A stretch of DNA of 64,000 nucleotides from Parabacteroides chongii (GCF_029581355.1 NZ_CP120849.1:4000501-4064500); one strand, 5' to 3'; counted from the first letter of the stretch, positions 7,330-16,993 are shown. Translations and numbers: made by a program. Notes: generated from the letters alone by a model not told the origin.

Positions 7330-8970
7330 ATGAAAAGAAAATGGATTATCGCAGCAGCCTGTGCCGTTTTGCTTTCCGGAATGGAGGCAATGGCTTGTAC
7401 GGGTTTGCTGGTTGGAAAAAAGGCATCGGTCGACGGATCGGTCATGATCAGTTATGCAGCAGACTCACATACTTTGTATGGCGAGTTATACCGTTGGCCG
7501 GCGGCTACCTGGCCGAAAGGGGCGATGCTGGAAGTCAGGGAGTGGGATACGAATAAACCGCTGGGACAGATTCCGCAGGTGGAGCAGACGTATTCGGTAG
7601 TCGGCAATATGAACGAACACCAGGTGGCTATCACGGAAAGTACGTTCGGCGGCCGTCCCGAATTGGTGGATACAACAGGTATTATGGATTACGGAAGCCT
7701 GATCTATATCGCGCTACAGCGTTCCAAGTCGGCCCGCGAAGCGATTAAGGTAATGACCGACCTGGTGAAAGAACACGGTTATTACAGCAGTGGCGAGACA
7801 TTTTCCATTGCCGACAAGAACGAAGCATGGGTGATGGAGCTGATCGGTAAGGGAACAGGAAATAAAGGGGCAGTCTGGGTTGCGATCCGCATTCCGGACG
7901 ATTGTATCTCTGCACATGCCAACCAGTCACGTATCCAGCAGATTCCTTTCGATGACAAGGAAAACTGTATGTATTCGCCCGATGTGGTTTCTTTCGCTCG
8001 CGAAAAAGGCTATTTCAGTGGAAAAGATAAAGATTTCAGCTTTCAGAAAGCTTATTGCCCGTATGACTTCAGTGGTTTGAGAGGTTGTGAGGCACGTGTA
8101 TGGTCTTTCTTCCGCAAGTATGATACTTCGATGGATAAATATACCGATTTTATCAAAGGCGATCCTACCAAAGAGCCTATGCCGTTGTATGTGAAGCCGA
8201 ACCGTCTGTTGTCCGTTCAGGATGTTCAGAACGGTATGCGCGATCATTATGAAGGAACAGACCTGGATATGACGAAAGATGCCGGAGCAGGTTCTTATAA
8301 GGTGCCCTATCGTTGGCGTCCGATGACGTTCAAGGTAGATGGCGAAGAATATACGAACGAGCGTGCTATCGCTACACAGCAGACCGGTTTTGTGATCGTT
8401 CCGCAGATGCGTAACTGGTTGCCGGATGCCATCGGCGGAATCCTTTGGTTTGGCGTGGATGATGCCGATATGGCTGTCTTTACTCCGCTCTATTGCTCTA
8501 TTACCGAGTCTCCCGAATGTTATCGGGTTGGGAACGGCGATATCATGAACTTCTCATGGACTTCCGCTTTCTGGATTCATAACTGGGTGGCTAACCAGGC
8601 TTACGGCAAGTATAGTTTCATGATCAAAGATATCCGTCCGGTTCAACAGGAACTGGAGAACGGTTATAAAGAAACAATCCCGGCTATCGACAAGGCTGCC
8701 TCCGAATTGTATGCGAAGGATCCGGCAGAAGCTATCAAATTCCTGACCTGGTTCAGTACGACGACAGCCGATCAGGCAACGGCTCGCTGGAAGAAACTCG
8801 GTGAGTATCTTTTAGTAAAATATATGGACGGAAACGTTAAGAAAGAAGAAAACGGCAAGTTCAAGCAAAATGGTTATGGGTTGTCTGAATATCCTGATTT
8901 TCCTGGCTATGATGAAGACTATTATCGTAGTATTGTGAAGAGTGCAGGCGACAGACTTAAAGTAAAATGA
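7330..8970 (+). CDS. C69-family dipeptidase, exported
   Basis: This 546-residue protein matches peptidase family C69 (PepD/dipeptidase A). After a signal peptide (residues 1-22) comes Cys23 in MACTGLLVGKKAS. In this family the catalytic cysteine becomes the N-terminal residue after processing. The pattern VDGSVMISYAADSH and the later EAWVMELIGKGTG are family blocks. I chose the start at 7330 because it gives a clean signal peptide; an upstream in-frame ATG lies inside nhaD. It probably cleaves dipeptides in the periplasm. It lies directly behind nhaD with no terminator between them. Confidence 0.9.
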   Translation: MKRKWIIAAACAVLLSGMEAMACTGLLVGKKASVDGSVMISYAADSHTLYGELYRWPAATWPKGAMLEVREWDTNKPLGQIPQVEQTYSVVGNMNEHQVAITESTFGGRPELVDTTGIMDYGSLIYIALQRSKSAREAIKVMTDLVKEHGYYSSGETFSIADKNEAWVMELIGKGTGNKGAVWVAIRIPDDCISAHANQSRIQQIPFDDKENCMYSPDVVSFAREKGYFSGKDKDFSFQKAYCPYDFSGLRGCEARVWSFFRKYDTSMDKYTDFIKGDPTKEPMPLYVKPNRLLSVQDVQNGMRDHYEGTDLDMTKDAGAGSYKVPYRWRPMTFKVDGEEYTNERAIATQQTGFVIVPQMRNWLPDAIGGILWFGVDDADMAVFTPLYCSITESPECYRVGNGDIMNFSWTSAFWIHNWVANQAYGKYSFMIKDIRPVQQELENGYKETIPAIDKAASELYAKDPAEAIKFLTWFSTTTADQATARWKKLGEYLLVKYMDGNVKKEENGKFKQNGYGLSEYPDFPGYDEDYYRSIVKSAGDRLKVK

Positions 8971-8971
8971 T

Positions 8972-8979
8972 TATATTTG
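8972..8979 (+). promoter_or_regulatory. -7 box of the 9010 outer-membrane protein gene
   Basis: TATATTTG starts two bases past the dipeptidase stop codon and 38 bases before the next start. Confidence 0.65.
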
Positions 8980-9009
8980 TTGCAATGTTGAACTAAATTA
9001 ATTGAGAGT

Positions 9010-9516
9010 ATGAAAAAATTAATTGTTATGTGTATGCTGGCGATTATCAGCATGAGTGCTTTTGCACAGACCCAACAGGGACAATCGTCTTTCGGTTTTA
9101 ATCTGGGGTATGGGTTTAATGATAACGGTAATGCTCTGTTAGGACTTGATTATCGTTATAATTTGACTGACGAAGTTCGTTTGGCTCCTTCATTGACCTA
9201 TTTCGTAAAGGATAATGGAATAAGTGCCTGGGCGATTGACATGAATGTTCATTACGTGTTTAAACTGAGCGATATGTTCGGTTTCTATCCGTTGGCTGGT
9301 CTTGACCTTTCTTTCTGGAAATGGAGTGGAGGCGGACATGTTGACGGACATAAGGTTGATGTGAGCATGAATGAAACACGTTTCGGTGCAAACATCGGTT
9401 TGGGGGGCGAAGTATATGCAACGGATCAGCTGACTGTAGGTTTGGAATTCAAATATAATATCATTAAAGATTTCGATCAACCTATCTTAGGTATTCGTGT
9501 CGGATATAATTTCTGA
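9010..9516 (+). CDS. Small outer-membrane beta-barrel protein
   Basis: The 168-residue protein has a signal peptide (MKKLIVMCMLAIISMSAFAQ) and then alternating polar and aromatic strands. It ends in GIRVGYNF, a C-terminal aromatic as in outer-membrane beta barrels. It looks like the 8-stranded OmpA/OprF-like porin-family proteins of Bacteroidales. A second protein of the same type lies at 23970. Function is unknown. A weak terminator and a 22-bp-period array follow the gene. Confidence 0.8.
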   Translation: MKKLIVMCMLAIISMSAFAQTQQGQSSFGFNLGYGFNDNGNALLGLDYRYNLTDEVRLAPSLTYFVKDNGISAWAIDMNVHYVFKLSDMFGFYPLAGLDLSFWKWSGGGHVDGHKVDVSMNETRFGANIGLGGEVYATDQLTVGLEFKYNIIKDFDQPILGIRVGYNF

Positions 9517-9532
9517 TAAACAGAAAATAAAG

Positions 9533-9573
9533 AAAAACCTTCCGGAAGAAATAGTTCATCTGGGAGGTTTTTT
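9533..9573 (+). terminator. Terminator after the 9010 gene
   Basis: AAAAACCTTCC pairs with GGGAGGTTTTTT with a small bulge, giving a T-rich tail right after the stop codon. Confidence 0.65.
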
Positions 9574-9574
9574 A

Positions 9575-9662
9575 GTTTCGTCCGGTAGAAAGTATAGTTT
9601 TGCCCAAGAGAAAACACTGTTTCATTCGGAAGAAAATGCCGTTTCATCCGAAAGGAATCTTT
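9575..9662. repeat. 22-bp-period array, four units (TTTC...GAAA cores)
   Basis: Four units start at 9575, 9597, 9619 and 9641, exactly 22 bp apart, each beginning GTTT. Their 16-bp cores are TTTCGTCCGGTAGAAA, TTTTGCCCAAGAGAAA, TTTCATTCGGAAGAAA and TTTCATCCGAAAGGAA, imperfect dyads with TTTC and GAAA arms. The period is not a multiple of three, which argues against coding. It shares geometry, but not sequence, with the arrays at 25514 and 44828. Confidence 0.8.
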
Positions 9663-9668
9663 TTGTTC

Positions 9669-10304
9669 TTACCACTTCAAATAATCTTCGAAAGTAATCT
9701 TCTCGAAGTTCGGTATCACTTCATATACTTTATCCTTTAGGGATTCTTCCGGATTGGTGGTCGTTAGTCCGATCACTCGCATGCCTGCAGACGTTCCGGC
9801 CTGTATGCCGGCAAAGGAATCTTCAAAGACGATACAGTCGGCGGGGGAAACGTTCAGGTCTTTTGCTGCCAGCAGATAACACATCGGATCGGGTTTGCCC
9901 TTTGTGATGCGGTCGGCTGTTACGATCGTGTCGAAAATATTCTCCAGGTGATGTAGCTTGAAAGCACGTTCTACTTTCGTATTGTCGGAACTGGTAACCA
10001 GACCCATCTGTACACCCTGCTCTTTTAGTAAATGCAGGAACTCTATCGAGCCCGGCATTGCAGGGAGAGGCATTGTACTTTCATATTCGGTAGATTCCTT
10101 AATTACCATCTGACGAAATTCTTCCGAACGGTCGGAAAAATACGTTTCCATTATGTAAGGGAGTGTTGTGCCTTTGATAACAGCTGCAAAGTGGTCGATA
10201 CCAGTTCCATAACGTTCACCTGCTTCATCCCAGAAAATATCGTAGATAGGTTCAGTGTCGACTATCACGCCGTCAAAGTCAAAGAGAGCCGTTTTTAATT
10301 TCAT
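9669..10304 (-). CDS. HAD-family phosphatase (beta-phosphoglucomutase-like)
   Basis: The 211-residue cytoplasmic protein has the HAD motifs in order: DFDGVIVDTEP (residues 9-19, nucleophile Asp9), the cap helices, VTSSDN (motif II), a KGKPDP lysine and VFEDSFAGIQAG (motif IV). This is the beta-phosphoglucomutase/phosphoglycolate phosphatase subgroup. It probably dephosphorylates a sugar phosphate or isomerises one. Sequence alone does not decide. It has its own -7 box and is divergent from the DUF1080 gene. Confidence 0.88.
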   Translation of the reverse strand: MKLKTALFDFDGVIVDTEPIYDIFWDEAGERYGTGIDHFAAVIKGTTLPYIMETYFSDRSEEFRQMVIKESTEYESTMPLPAMPGSIEFLHLLKEQGVQMGLVTSSDNTKVERAFKLHHLENIFDTIVTADRITKGKPDPMCYLLAAKDLNVSPADCIVFEDSFAGIQAGTSAGMRVIGLTTTNPEESLKDKVYEVIPNFEKITFEDYLKW

Positions 10305-10335
10305 AAAAATACCTTTATTGATTACATTTTGCGGG

Positions 10336-10343
10336 CAAAGATA
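10336..10343 (-). promoter_or_regulatory. -7 box of HAD phosphatase gene
   Basis: The minus strand reads TATCTTTG 32 bases upstream of the start codon. Confidence 0.65.
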
Positions 10344-10417
10344 AGCCTATTTCTTTGAAAAAGATTCATCTGCTGTAAAATAGCTGTGCTTTTGCTGTGC
10401 GTTTATGAATAATATTT

Positions 10418-10425
10418 TATCTTTG
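10418..10425 (+). promoter_or_regulatory. -7 box of DUF1080 gene
   Basis: TATCTTTG lies 76 bases upstream of the start, with a TTTG about 28 bases further upstream. Confidence 0.6.
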
Positions 10426-10500
10426 TGTCCGTGCACATGTGTTGCTTTGCAGACCAGTAAAGACTATTTGACTTATTATAATACCTAAAAGAAGAACAGA

Positions 10501-11877
10501 ATGAAAGCATCTTTGAAGTTTGCAGCCTTGTCTCTTGCGCTGCTTTGTTCCTGTCAGTCGAATGATGGCTGGCAACAGTTATTCAACGGTAAAGACCTTA
10601 CCGGTTTCAAACAATTAAATGGGGAAGCCCCTTATCGGGTGGAAGACGGTTGTCTGGTCGGAACTTCCGTGACGGGTCAGCCGAATAGCTTTATGGCTAC
10701 CGAACAGGAATATGGTGATTTTATCCTGGAGTTTGAGGCTTTGTGTGATCCGTCGCTGAACTCGGGTGTGCAGTTCCGTAGTGAAAGCCGTCCGGACTAT
10801 CAGAACGGACGTGTGCATGGTTACCAGTGTGAGATGGACCCGTCCGACAGAGCTTGGAGCGGAGGTGTTTATGACGAAGCCCGTCGCGGCTGGCTGGTGA
10901 CGCTTGTCGATAATAAACCGGGACAGGAAGCTTATAAGAAGACGGACTGGAACAAATATCGTATTGAGGCTATCGGCAATAATATCCGTATTTGGCTGAA
11001 CGGCGTGAATACGGCAAATTTGTATGATGATGAAACGGCAAAAGGCTTTATTGCATTTCAGGTACATGGTATCGGAAAGAATGCCGACCTGGAAGGAAAA
11101 GAAATCAAATGGCGTAATATCCGCATAAAGACTGAAAATCTGGAAGCAGAACGTATGCAGGGTACGTTGGCTCCGGAAGTGAACCGTATCCCCAATTATC
11201 TGACCGATACGGAAAAAGCGGACGGCTGGAATCTGTTATTCGACGGTCAGACAACTACAGGCTGGCGCGGTGCCCATAAAGAAGCATTTCCCGATCATGG
11301 CTGGAAAGTGGAAGACGGACAGTTGATCGTATTGAAATCAGGCGGCGGAGAATCTACAAACGGTGGTGATATCGTAACCGACAACGAATATGCCGCATTT
11401 GAACTGAGCCTGGAATTTAAAATTACTCCGGGAGCCAACAGCGGTATCAAATACTTTGTAACGGAATCGGAAAAACCGAGCGGCTCTGCTTATGGCTTGG
11501 AATATCAGATACTGGACGACCAGCTTCATCCGGATGCCAAATTGTATACTACCGTTCCCGGCAGCCGCACATTGGCAAGTCTTTACGATATGATGCCGGC
11601 ACAGAATAAACGCTTCAATGGGGTTGGAAAATGGAATCAGGCTGTTTTAAAAGTATTTCCCAATAACCATGTGGAACATTGGTTGAATGGCTTCAAAACA
11701 TTGGAATATGAACGCTGTTCGGATGCTTTCCGCGAAATGGTAAAGGGCAGTAAATATGCTGCCCCGTCTTATAACGAGGCAGGCCGTTTCGGTGAAGCTC
11801 CCCAAGGACATGTCCTTTTACAGGATCATGGCGATGAAGTTGCTTTCCGCAGTATCAAAATCAAAGAACTGAAGTAA
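10501..11877 (+). CDS. Two-domain DUF1080 (3-keto-disaccharide hydrolase family) lipoprotein
   Basis: The 458-residue protein starts with a lipoprotein signal (ALLCSCQS, lipid Cys at about residue 18). It then has two copies of the DUF1080 / 3-keto-disaccharide hydrolase jelly-roll domain. Each begins with the same phrase: WQQLFNGKDLTGF near residue 25 and WNLLFDGQTTTGW near residue 242. Each also carries an NSG motif (LNSGVQFRSE, ANSGIKYFV). In gut Bacteroides such proteins act with Gfo/Idh/MocA oxidoreductases on oxidised glycosides. That role here is inferred. The gene ends two bases before the stop of the opposing GT39 gene. Confidence 0.87.
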   Translation: MKASLKFAALSLALLCSCQSNDGWQQLFNGKDLTGFKQLNGEAPYRVEDGCLVGTSVTGQPNSFMATEQEYGDFILEFEALCDPSLNSGVQFRSESRPDYQNGRVHGYQCEMDPSDRAWSGGVYDEARRGWLVTLVDNKPGQEAYKKTDWNKYRIEAIGNNIRIWLNGVNTANLYDDETAKGFIAFQVHGIGKNADLEGKEIKWRNIRIKTENLEAERMQGTLAPEVNRIPNYLTDTEKADGWNLLFDGQTTTGWRGAHKEAFPDHGWKVEDGQLIVLKSGGGESTNGGDIVTDNEYAAFELSLEFKITPGANSGIKYFVTESEKPSGSAYGLEYQILDDQLHPDAKLYTTVPGSRTLASLYDMMPAQNKRFNGVGKWNQAVLKVFPNNHVEHWLNGFKTLEYERCSDAFREMVKGSKYAAPSYNEAGRFGEAPQGHVLLQDHGDEVAFRSIKIKELK

Positions 11878-11879
11878 GC

Positions 11880-13646
11880 TTATTCTATACGAAGGAAACT
11901 GCACAGGACAATTGGTCGGCGTACTTCGTGAATGATACGTTCAGAGGAGGTCAATATATTAAATGTATATTGGCCTTCGTAATTTTTCAGAACAACTTCC
12001 AGGTCACTGGGAGTGGCAAAGAAGAATCCTTCCTTCGGCATCTCCTGTTCGAAATTATGGAAACGGTTACCCAGATAAAAGTTCAGTCCGTATAGATTCC
12101 TGTATACTTTGAGGTTGTTCATGACGAACATATTATCCTTGTTCAAAGGATATTCTTTCATTACCCTTTCGGCAAAAGGACGGGCTGATCCATCCTGGCG
12201 GATACCACGCATAATAACTCCGTCGACCAGCAAATTGATCGTAAAGGTCAAGGCTATCGTCGCATACAGTATCTTGATGTTTATCTTCTTGAACATTTGA
12301 TAAAGCACGGTCAGCAAAGCCAGCAACACGATAATAACGATACAGACGGTCAGTCCGCAACTGGAAGAGAACATATTGGATACGGCTTCTACCTGTGCAA
12401 GCGTAGAAGGACGGCTTGTGTATTGTGAAGCAATGGCAACCGGATCGATGACACCGGCCATTGTCAGTCCGATAGCTATCAGCACAACAGTCGTGACAGA
12501 GGCTAGGAATGCCGCAAATATACGGGTAACCTTTGTCCTGTATTCCGTAATGTAGATGGCATATTGAGCTAAGAATATAGCAATAAACGGATAGGCAGGC
12601 ATCAGGTATACACTTCTCTTACTGGAAGGAATGCTGTAGAAGAAGATAATACAGACCAATGCTACAAGACTGAACAGTTTCTCTTTTTCCATGGAGAGAA
12701 TATTGTTCCAGCTGTCTTTGGCTATCTGTTTGAAAGAGGCATTCTTTAGTTGCCATTTCAACCCGAATATAGAAAAGAAAAAGAAGATAGTCCAGGGAAT
12801 AAAGCCGCCTGCTAAAGTGGCAAAGTTGTACCATACACCGTTTTCGTGTCCTAAATCATAATTAATATCGGGTGTGTCGAGATGGAAGAAGCGTCCGAAA
12901 TTCTCGGCAAGTACGACATCCATGAATCGGTCGCCTCCCTGTTTCCAGGCAGCTATATACCATAATAACGGCAGGAATGAGGATGAAACGCCGATATAAA
13001 GAAGTGCTTTAAATATAGTCAGCAGACTGTATTTGCGAAGCATCAGCAAATAGGCTCCGAACACAAACAAGGGCAGGATGACACCGACGGGACCTTTGGT
13101 CAGCACGGCACAGCCTAACAGTATAGGGATAATGATCGGCAAGCCTTTCAGTTCCAGTCTGTCTTCCCATCGGAACAGTTGATAGAGTCCGATGACAATA
13201 AAGGCTGTCAGTAACATATCGACCCGGGTGGTCATAGCCGCCCGGTGCATCTCCACGCAAGTCAGCAGAAGAAGGGTCGCAATGAATGCCTGTTGAAACT
13301 TTATTCTTCGCCCGAAAAAGACCAGCGTGCATCCCATTAGGCAGATAAAAGCGAGTGTAGACGGTAAGCGCGAAGTAAACTCCGATACATACCCTTGGGG
13401 ATAGGAGAAAGCAGCCATCAGCCAATGTGCCATCGGTGGTTTGTAAGCAAACTCGTTGGCATAAACCTGCGGCAGTACCCAGTTGCCGGTTTCAAGCATG
13501 GATATGGCAACAGATGCTTCACGTGGCTCCCCTTTTGTCGAAAAATCTCCCAAGCCTATCCAGGGAAGGACGGAGATTATACAGATTATGATAACCATTG
13601 TTACCGGCTTTTGCAGGTAGAGATATTGTAATGTCGGTGTGCGCAT
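11880..13646 (-). CDS. GT39-family (ArnT/PMT-like) membrane glycosyltransferase
   Basis: The 588-residue integral membrane protein has roughly a dozen hydrophobic segments. The early luminal loop GEPREASVAISMLETGNWVLPQ carries the acidic/arginine motif of the ArnT/PMT_2 transferases, followed by KPPMAHWLMAA. These enzymes move a sugar from an undecaprenyl-phosphate carrier to lipid A, protein or another acceptor at the periplasmic face. A Dpm1-like enzyme that could make such a carrier is encoded far away at 62125. Donor and acceptor are unknown. There is no room for a terminator between it and the DUF1080 gene. Confidence 0.85.
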   Translation of the reverse strand: MRTPTLQYLYLQKPVTMVIIICIISVLPWIGLGDFSTKGEPREASVAISMLETGNWVLPQVYANEFAYKPPMAHWLMAAFSYPQGYVSEFTSRLPSTLAFICLMGCTLVFFGRRIKFQQAFIATLLLLTCVEMHRAAMTTRVDMLLTAFIVIGLYQLFRWEDRLELKGLPIIIPILLGCAVLTKGPVGVILPLFVFGAYLLMLRKYSLLTIFKALLYIGVSSSFLPLLWYIAAWKQGGDRFMDVVLAENFGRFFHLDTPDINYDLGHENGVWYNFATLAGGFIPWTIFFFFSIFGLKWQLKNASFKQIAKDSWNNILSMEKEKLFSLVALVCIIFFYSIPSSKRSVYLMPAYPFIAIFLAQYAIYITEYRTKVTRIFAAFLASVTTVVLIAIGLTMAGVIDPVAIASQYTSRPSTLAQVEAVSNMFSSSCGLTVCIVIIVLLALLTVLYQMFKKINIKILYATIALTFTINLLVDGVIMRGIRQDGSARPFAERVMKEYPLNKDNMFVMNNLKVYRNLYGLNFYLGNRFHNFEQEMPKEGFFFATPSDLEVVLKNYEGQYTFNILTSSERIIHEVRRPIVLCSFLRIE

Positions 13647-13742
13647 ATTCTTTTTGTAAGAGGACTAAACCAGTTAATGTCATTATATCAATTTGCAAAA
13701 GAACAATTTTTTACGGACTTTTTCCGCATTTTTGATAACTTT

Positions 13743-15302
13743 TTATGTCCCTAAAGATTCTTTGATAGATGAGCGGATCACTTCTGCATCTTCTTTATTT
13801 TCCTTTAATATGGAAAGGATGAGGTTCAGGTAGCTTTCTTTGTTGCTGATTCCGCAAATGTTACACAGGCGGCTTTGCGGGAGCATTCCTTTCTGATTGT
13901 ACACGCGGAGGATATTTTTGTAATCACCCGTTTCGGTGTATTGGATAAATTTATCTTTTATACCGCTGTATATCTCATCCACATGCACGTTGAAGCGGAT
14001 GCTTTCCACATGCTCGGTCAGTTGCTCGACGGTCGTTATTTTGCGGTCGACAGTTGTTTCCAGTTTCCGGCGGACACGGTGTTTGGCATGCAGGATCACC
14101 TGGCTTTCCAGATCTTTCTCGAACAGCCTGATCACATTTTCCTTTACCTGCCCGAAGACTTGTTCGGGGTCTCTCATCAGGCGGCGGGCAACTGTTTTGA
14201 TGACCGGTTCAAGCATTAGCAGGTTCTCTACTTCAGCTACGTCGGGAACGAAGATGTGCTGGTCACGCAGATAGTCTATCTCTCCCTGTGTACGACGATC
14301 ACGGTCGACGATACCCATCGATTCCAATGTGTGGAAATCCTGCAACTGGCGGAAAGCTTTTGTCGTTTCGATCACTTTCTGGCAGCCTCCCATCGGTTTG
14401 ACCATAAAGTCGGGGAAGATAAGCGGGTAGAGACGGTTGTCGATGCTGTTGGAATCGGTACCTTCGATAAAGAGGATTGGCTTGCGACTTCCGAGTATAT
14501 CGATATAGACCTCTTCGGGAAGACTGTCGTTGCTTTCTATCAGCTGATAATCCCAAACGTGGGCATCGGCATTGTAATCCCTGATCCATATCCGTTTGCC
14601 TTCCGGGCGGGAGGTGGTGAAATCGATATCATGAGTCAGATAGACGTATGTACAGTCGGGGCGCAGAGCTTCTATCTCATCCCACAATAGGTTTTTGATC
14701 GAGTTATGAAGTAGTATTTCCGGTTCTTCGATGATCAGTAATTCACCCGGATTGGCGCATAGCACGGCACCGATCAGATAAAAGACAATCTTTTCTCCGT
14801 CGCTCATTCGACCAGCTGTATAGGAATTGCTGTCACGGCTGGTTGAAGCGAGTTCGATGAAGCCGGACTTTCGTACCAGCCGGTTATGTGGGAACATCTT
14901 TTCCCAGATCGTCTGTATCTGGTCGATCTTGGTAACGGGTGGGGGAAGGTCCGGATGCAGCTTGCATGCCTCTTTATAGTTTACTGCTGCTTCAAACTCT
15001 TCGCTTTGTAGGCGGAGAATCAGTTTCTCATAGTCCGATAGCCGGGGCATGAAGATACGTTCTGCTATCATTGACTGCATACGGGCCAGTTCGTTGCCTT
15101 CGGACGGTACTGTCTCTTCGTTGCTGCATAAGAACAACGAATGCATTCCCGATATCTTTTTTGCATTTTCTGCATAGCGTTCCAGCAAATCTCTGCCGAA
15201 CGAACTTTTACCGGCTCCGTTGGCTCCGATTACGACCAGCACTTTTGTTTCTAGCACAGTCGGTTCCAAAGCGTTCAATTTGGTGGGGAGAATCAGTTCC
15301 AT
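13743..15302 (-). CDS. Fused AAA/ABC-type ATPase and DUF4435 (TOPRIM-like) protein
   Basis: The 519-residue protein joins an OLD/SMC-like ATPase to a DUF4435 domain. The ATPase half shows Walker A GANGAGKS (residues 26-33), a signature-like MSDGEK (166-171), Walker B LLIIEEPE ending near Glu193, and H-loop YLTHD (221-225). The DUF4435 half has a TOPRIM-like acidic set: Glu280 in LFIEGTDSNS, Asp333 and Asp335 in IVDRDRR, and Glu357/Glu359 in AEVENLL. In the PARIS anti-phage system, AriA is such an ATPase and AriB is a DUF4435 nuclease, and fused forms are known. The defence role here is an inference. The neighbours (GT39, proS) are housekeeping, not a defence island. It has its own -7 box. Confidence 0.82.
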   Translation of the reverse strand: MELILPTKLNALEPTVLETKVLVVIGANGAGKSSFGRDLLERYAENAKKISGMHSLFLCSNEETVPSEGNELARMQSMIAERIFMPRLSDYEKLILRLQSEEFEAAVNYKEACKLHPDLPPPVTKIDQIQTIWEKMFPHNRLVRKSGFIELASTSRDSNSYTAGRMSDGEKIVFYLIGAVLCANPGELLIIEEPEILLHNSIKNLLWDEIEALRPDCTYVYLTHDIDFTTSRPEGKRIWIRDYNADAHVWDYQLIESNDSLPEEVYIDILGSRKPILFIEGTDSNSIDNRLYPLIFPDFMVKPMGGCQKVIETTKAFRQLQDFHTLESMGIVDRDRRTQGEIDYLRDQHIFVPDVAEVENLLMLEPVIKTVARRLMRDPEQVFGQVKENVIRLFEKDLESQVILHAKHRVRRKLETTVDRKITTVEQLTEHVESIRFNVHVDEIYSGIKDKFIQYTETGDYKNILRVYNQKGMLPQSRLCNICGISNKESYLNLILSILKENKEDAEVIRSSIKESLGT

Positions 15303-15325
15303 ACAAGTACAGCTTATTTTTCTCC

Positions 15326-15333
15326 CAAAGGTA
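15326..15333 (-). promoter_or_regulatory. -7 box of the ATPase-DUF4435 gene
   Basis: The minus strand reads TACCTTTG 24 bases upstream of the start codon. Confidence 0.65.
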
Positions 15334-15375
15334 ATTAATTTATTCGTATTCTGTCATTCTTTTTGTACTGATGGA

Positions 15376-15414
15376 AAACAAAAAGAGGATATACTTCTGC
15401 AAGCATATCCCCTC
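15376..15414 (-). terminator. Terminator of proS
   Basis: On the minus strand GAGGGGATATGCTT pairs with AAGTATATCCTC, then CTTTTTGTTTT follows. Confidence 0.85.
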
Positions 15415-15436
15415 TCTATAGTTATATGTATTTTGC

Positions 15437-16918
15437 TTAGTAAGCTCGTGCAAACAATACGCGTTGTGCGGAAGGTTTGCCGGTAACCATACATTTACCC
15501 GGTGTCTTGTCTCCTTCCAGAGGGATACAACGGATAGTTGCTTTCGTCTCGTTCTTGATCAACTCTTCTGTTTCAGGAGTACCGTCCCAGTGAGCCATGA
15601 TGAAGAGGCCTTCTTCGATCTTTTCCTTGAATTCTTCGTAAGTGTCGACTGTGACCGTGCAAGCTGTACGATGGTCGAGTGCTTTTTGGAAGATGTTCTG
15701 CTGGATTTCTTCCAACAGGTTCTGTACGTGTTCTTCGATACCGTCGCAAGTGATGGTTTCTTTTTCTAACGTATCGCGACGCATTACTTCAATCGTATTG
15801 TTTTCCAAATCGCGTCCACCCATGGCCAGACGTACGGGAACACCTTTCAGTTCGTATTCGGCGAACTTCCATCCCGGTTTCTTATTGTCTGCATCGTCGA
15901 ACTTAACGGAAATACCCATCTTCTTCAGGTTGGCAACGATACCGTTCACCTTTTCGCTGATCTGTGCCAGTTGCTCTTCACTGCGGTAGATCGGAACGAT
16001 CACTACCTGGATCGGAGCGAGATGAGGAGGCAATACCAAACCGTTATCGTCTGAGTGAGACATGATCAGCGCACCGATCAGACGGGTGGAAACCCCCCAT
16101 GAAGTAGCCCATGCATAGTCGCTTTTTCCTTCTTTGTCGATGAAAGTAACGTTGAATGCCTTACCGAAGTTCTGTCCCAGGAAGTGGGAAGTTCCTGCCT
16201 GCAATGCTTTTCCGTCTTGCATCATAGCTTCGATCGTATAGGTATCCAAAGCTCCTGCAAAACGTTCACTGGCAGACTTTACGCCTTTAACGACCGGCAT
16301 AGCCATATAGTTTTCGGCAAAGTTTGCATATACTTGCTGCATCTTCTTTGCTTCGATCTCTGCTTCTTCGCGGGTTGCGTGAGCGGTATGTCCTTCCTGC
16401 CACAGGAATTCGGCAGTACGAAGGAACAGACGGGTACGCATTTCCCAACGCATTACGTTTGCCCACTGGTTACATAAGATAGGCAGGTCGCGATAAGACT
16501 GGATCCAATTGCGGTATGTATTCCAAATGATTGTTTCTGATGTCGGGCGAATGATCAGTTCTTCTTCCAGTTTAGCTGCCGGGTCGACAACAACACCTGT
16601 ACCGTCGTGATTTGTTTTCAGACGATAATGTGTAACAACTGCACATTCTTTGGCGAAACCTTCTACGTGTTCGGCTTCTTTGCTTAAGAATGATTTCGGG
16701 ATCAACAGCGGGAAGTAAGCGTTTACGTGTCCTGTTTCTTTGAACATATCATCGAGGATACGTTGCATTTTTTCCCAAATAGCGTATCCGTAAGGTTTGA
16801 TAACCATACAGCCACGTACAGCAGAGTTCTCTGCTAAATCCGCTTTAATAACCAGATCCTGGTACCACTGGGAGTAGTTTACACTTCTCTTGGTCAGTTC
16901 TTTCAGCTCTTTTGCCAT
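15437..16918 (-). CDS. proS: Prolyl-tRNA synthetase
   Basis: The 493-residue class II synthetase charges tRNA-Pro with proline. Motif 2 is visible in [31 protein letters not shown] and motif 3 in [20 protein letters not shown]. The protein lacks the INS editing insertion and has the C-terminal zinc-type tail, so it belongs to the shorter archaeal/eukaryotic-like ProRS type used by Bacteroidetes. It ends in LFARAY with a terminal tyrosine, typical of this type. It has its own -7 box and terminator. Confidence 0.95.
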   Translation of the reverse strand: MAKELKELTKRSVNYSQWYQDLVIKADLAENSAVRGCMVIKPYGYAIWEKMQRILDDMFKETGHVNAYFPLLIPKSFLSKEAEHVEGFAKECAVVTHYRLKTNHDGTGVVVDPAAKLEEELIIRPTSETIIWNTYRNWIQSYRDLPILCNQWANVMRWEMRTRLFLRTAEFLWQEGHTAHATREEAEIEAKKMQQVYANFAENYMAMPVVKGVKSASERFAGALDTYTIEAMMQDGKALQAGTSHFLGQNFGKAFNVTFIDKEGKSDYAWATSWGVSTRLIGALIMSHSDDNGLVLPPHLAPIQVVIVPIYRSEEQLAQISEKVNGIVANLKKMGISVKFDDADNKKPGWKFAEYELKGVPVRLAMGGRDLENNTIEVMRRDTLEKETITCDGIEEHVQNLLEEIQQNIFQKALDHRTACTVTVDTYEEFKEKIEEGLFIMAHWDGTPETEELIKNETKATIRCIPLEGDKTPGKCMVTGKPSAQRVLFARAY

Positions 16919-16965
16919 CTTTCTTTAATTCTATGTTATTTTCAATGATTCCAAATAATATCGCG

Positions 16966-16973
16966 CAAAGGTA
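16966..16973 (-). promoter_or_regulatory. -7 box of proS
   Basis: The minus strand reads TACCTTTG 48 bases upstream of the proS start. Confidence 0.65.
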
Positions 16974-16993
16974 CAAAAATATTTAGAATGCGA

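Noticed and set aside
9497..9697. Open frame of 66 codons on the + strand after the 9010 gene
   Set aside because: It starts inside the upstream gene, crosses a terminator and runs through the 22-bp-period array. The repeat period is not a multiple of three, so coding is unlikely.
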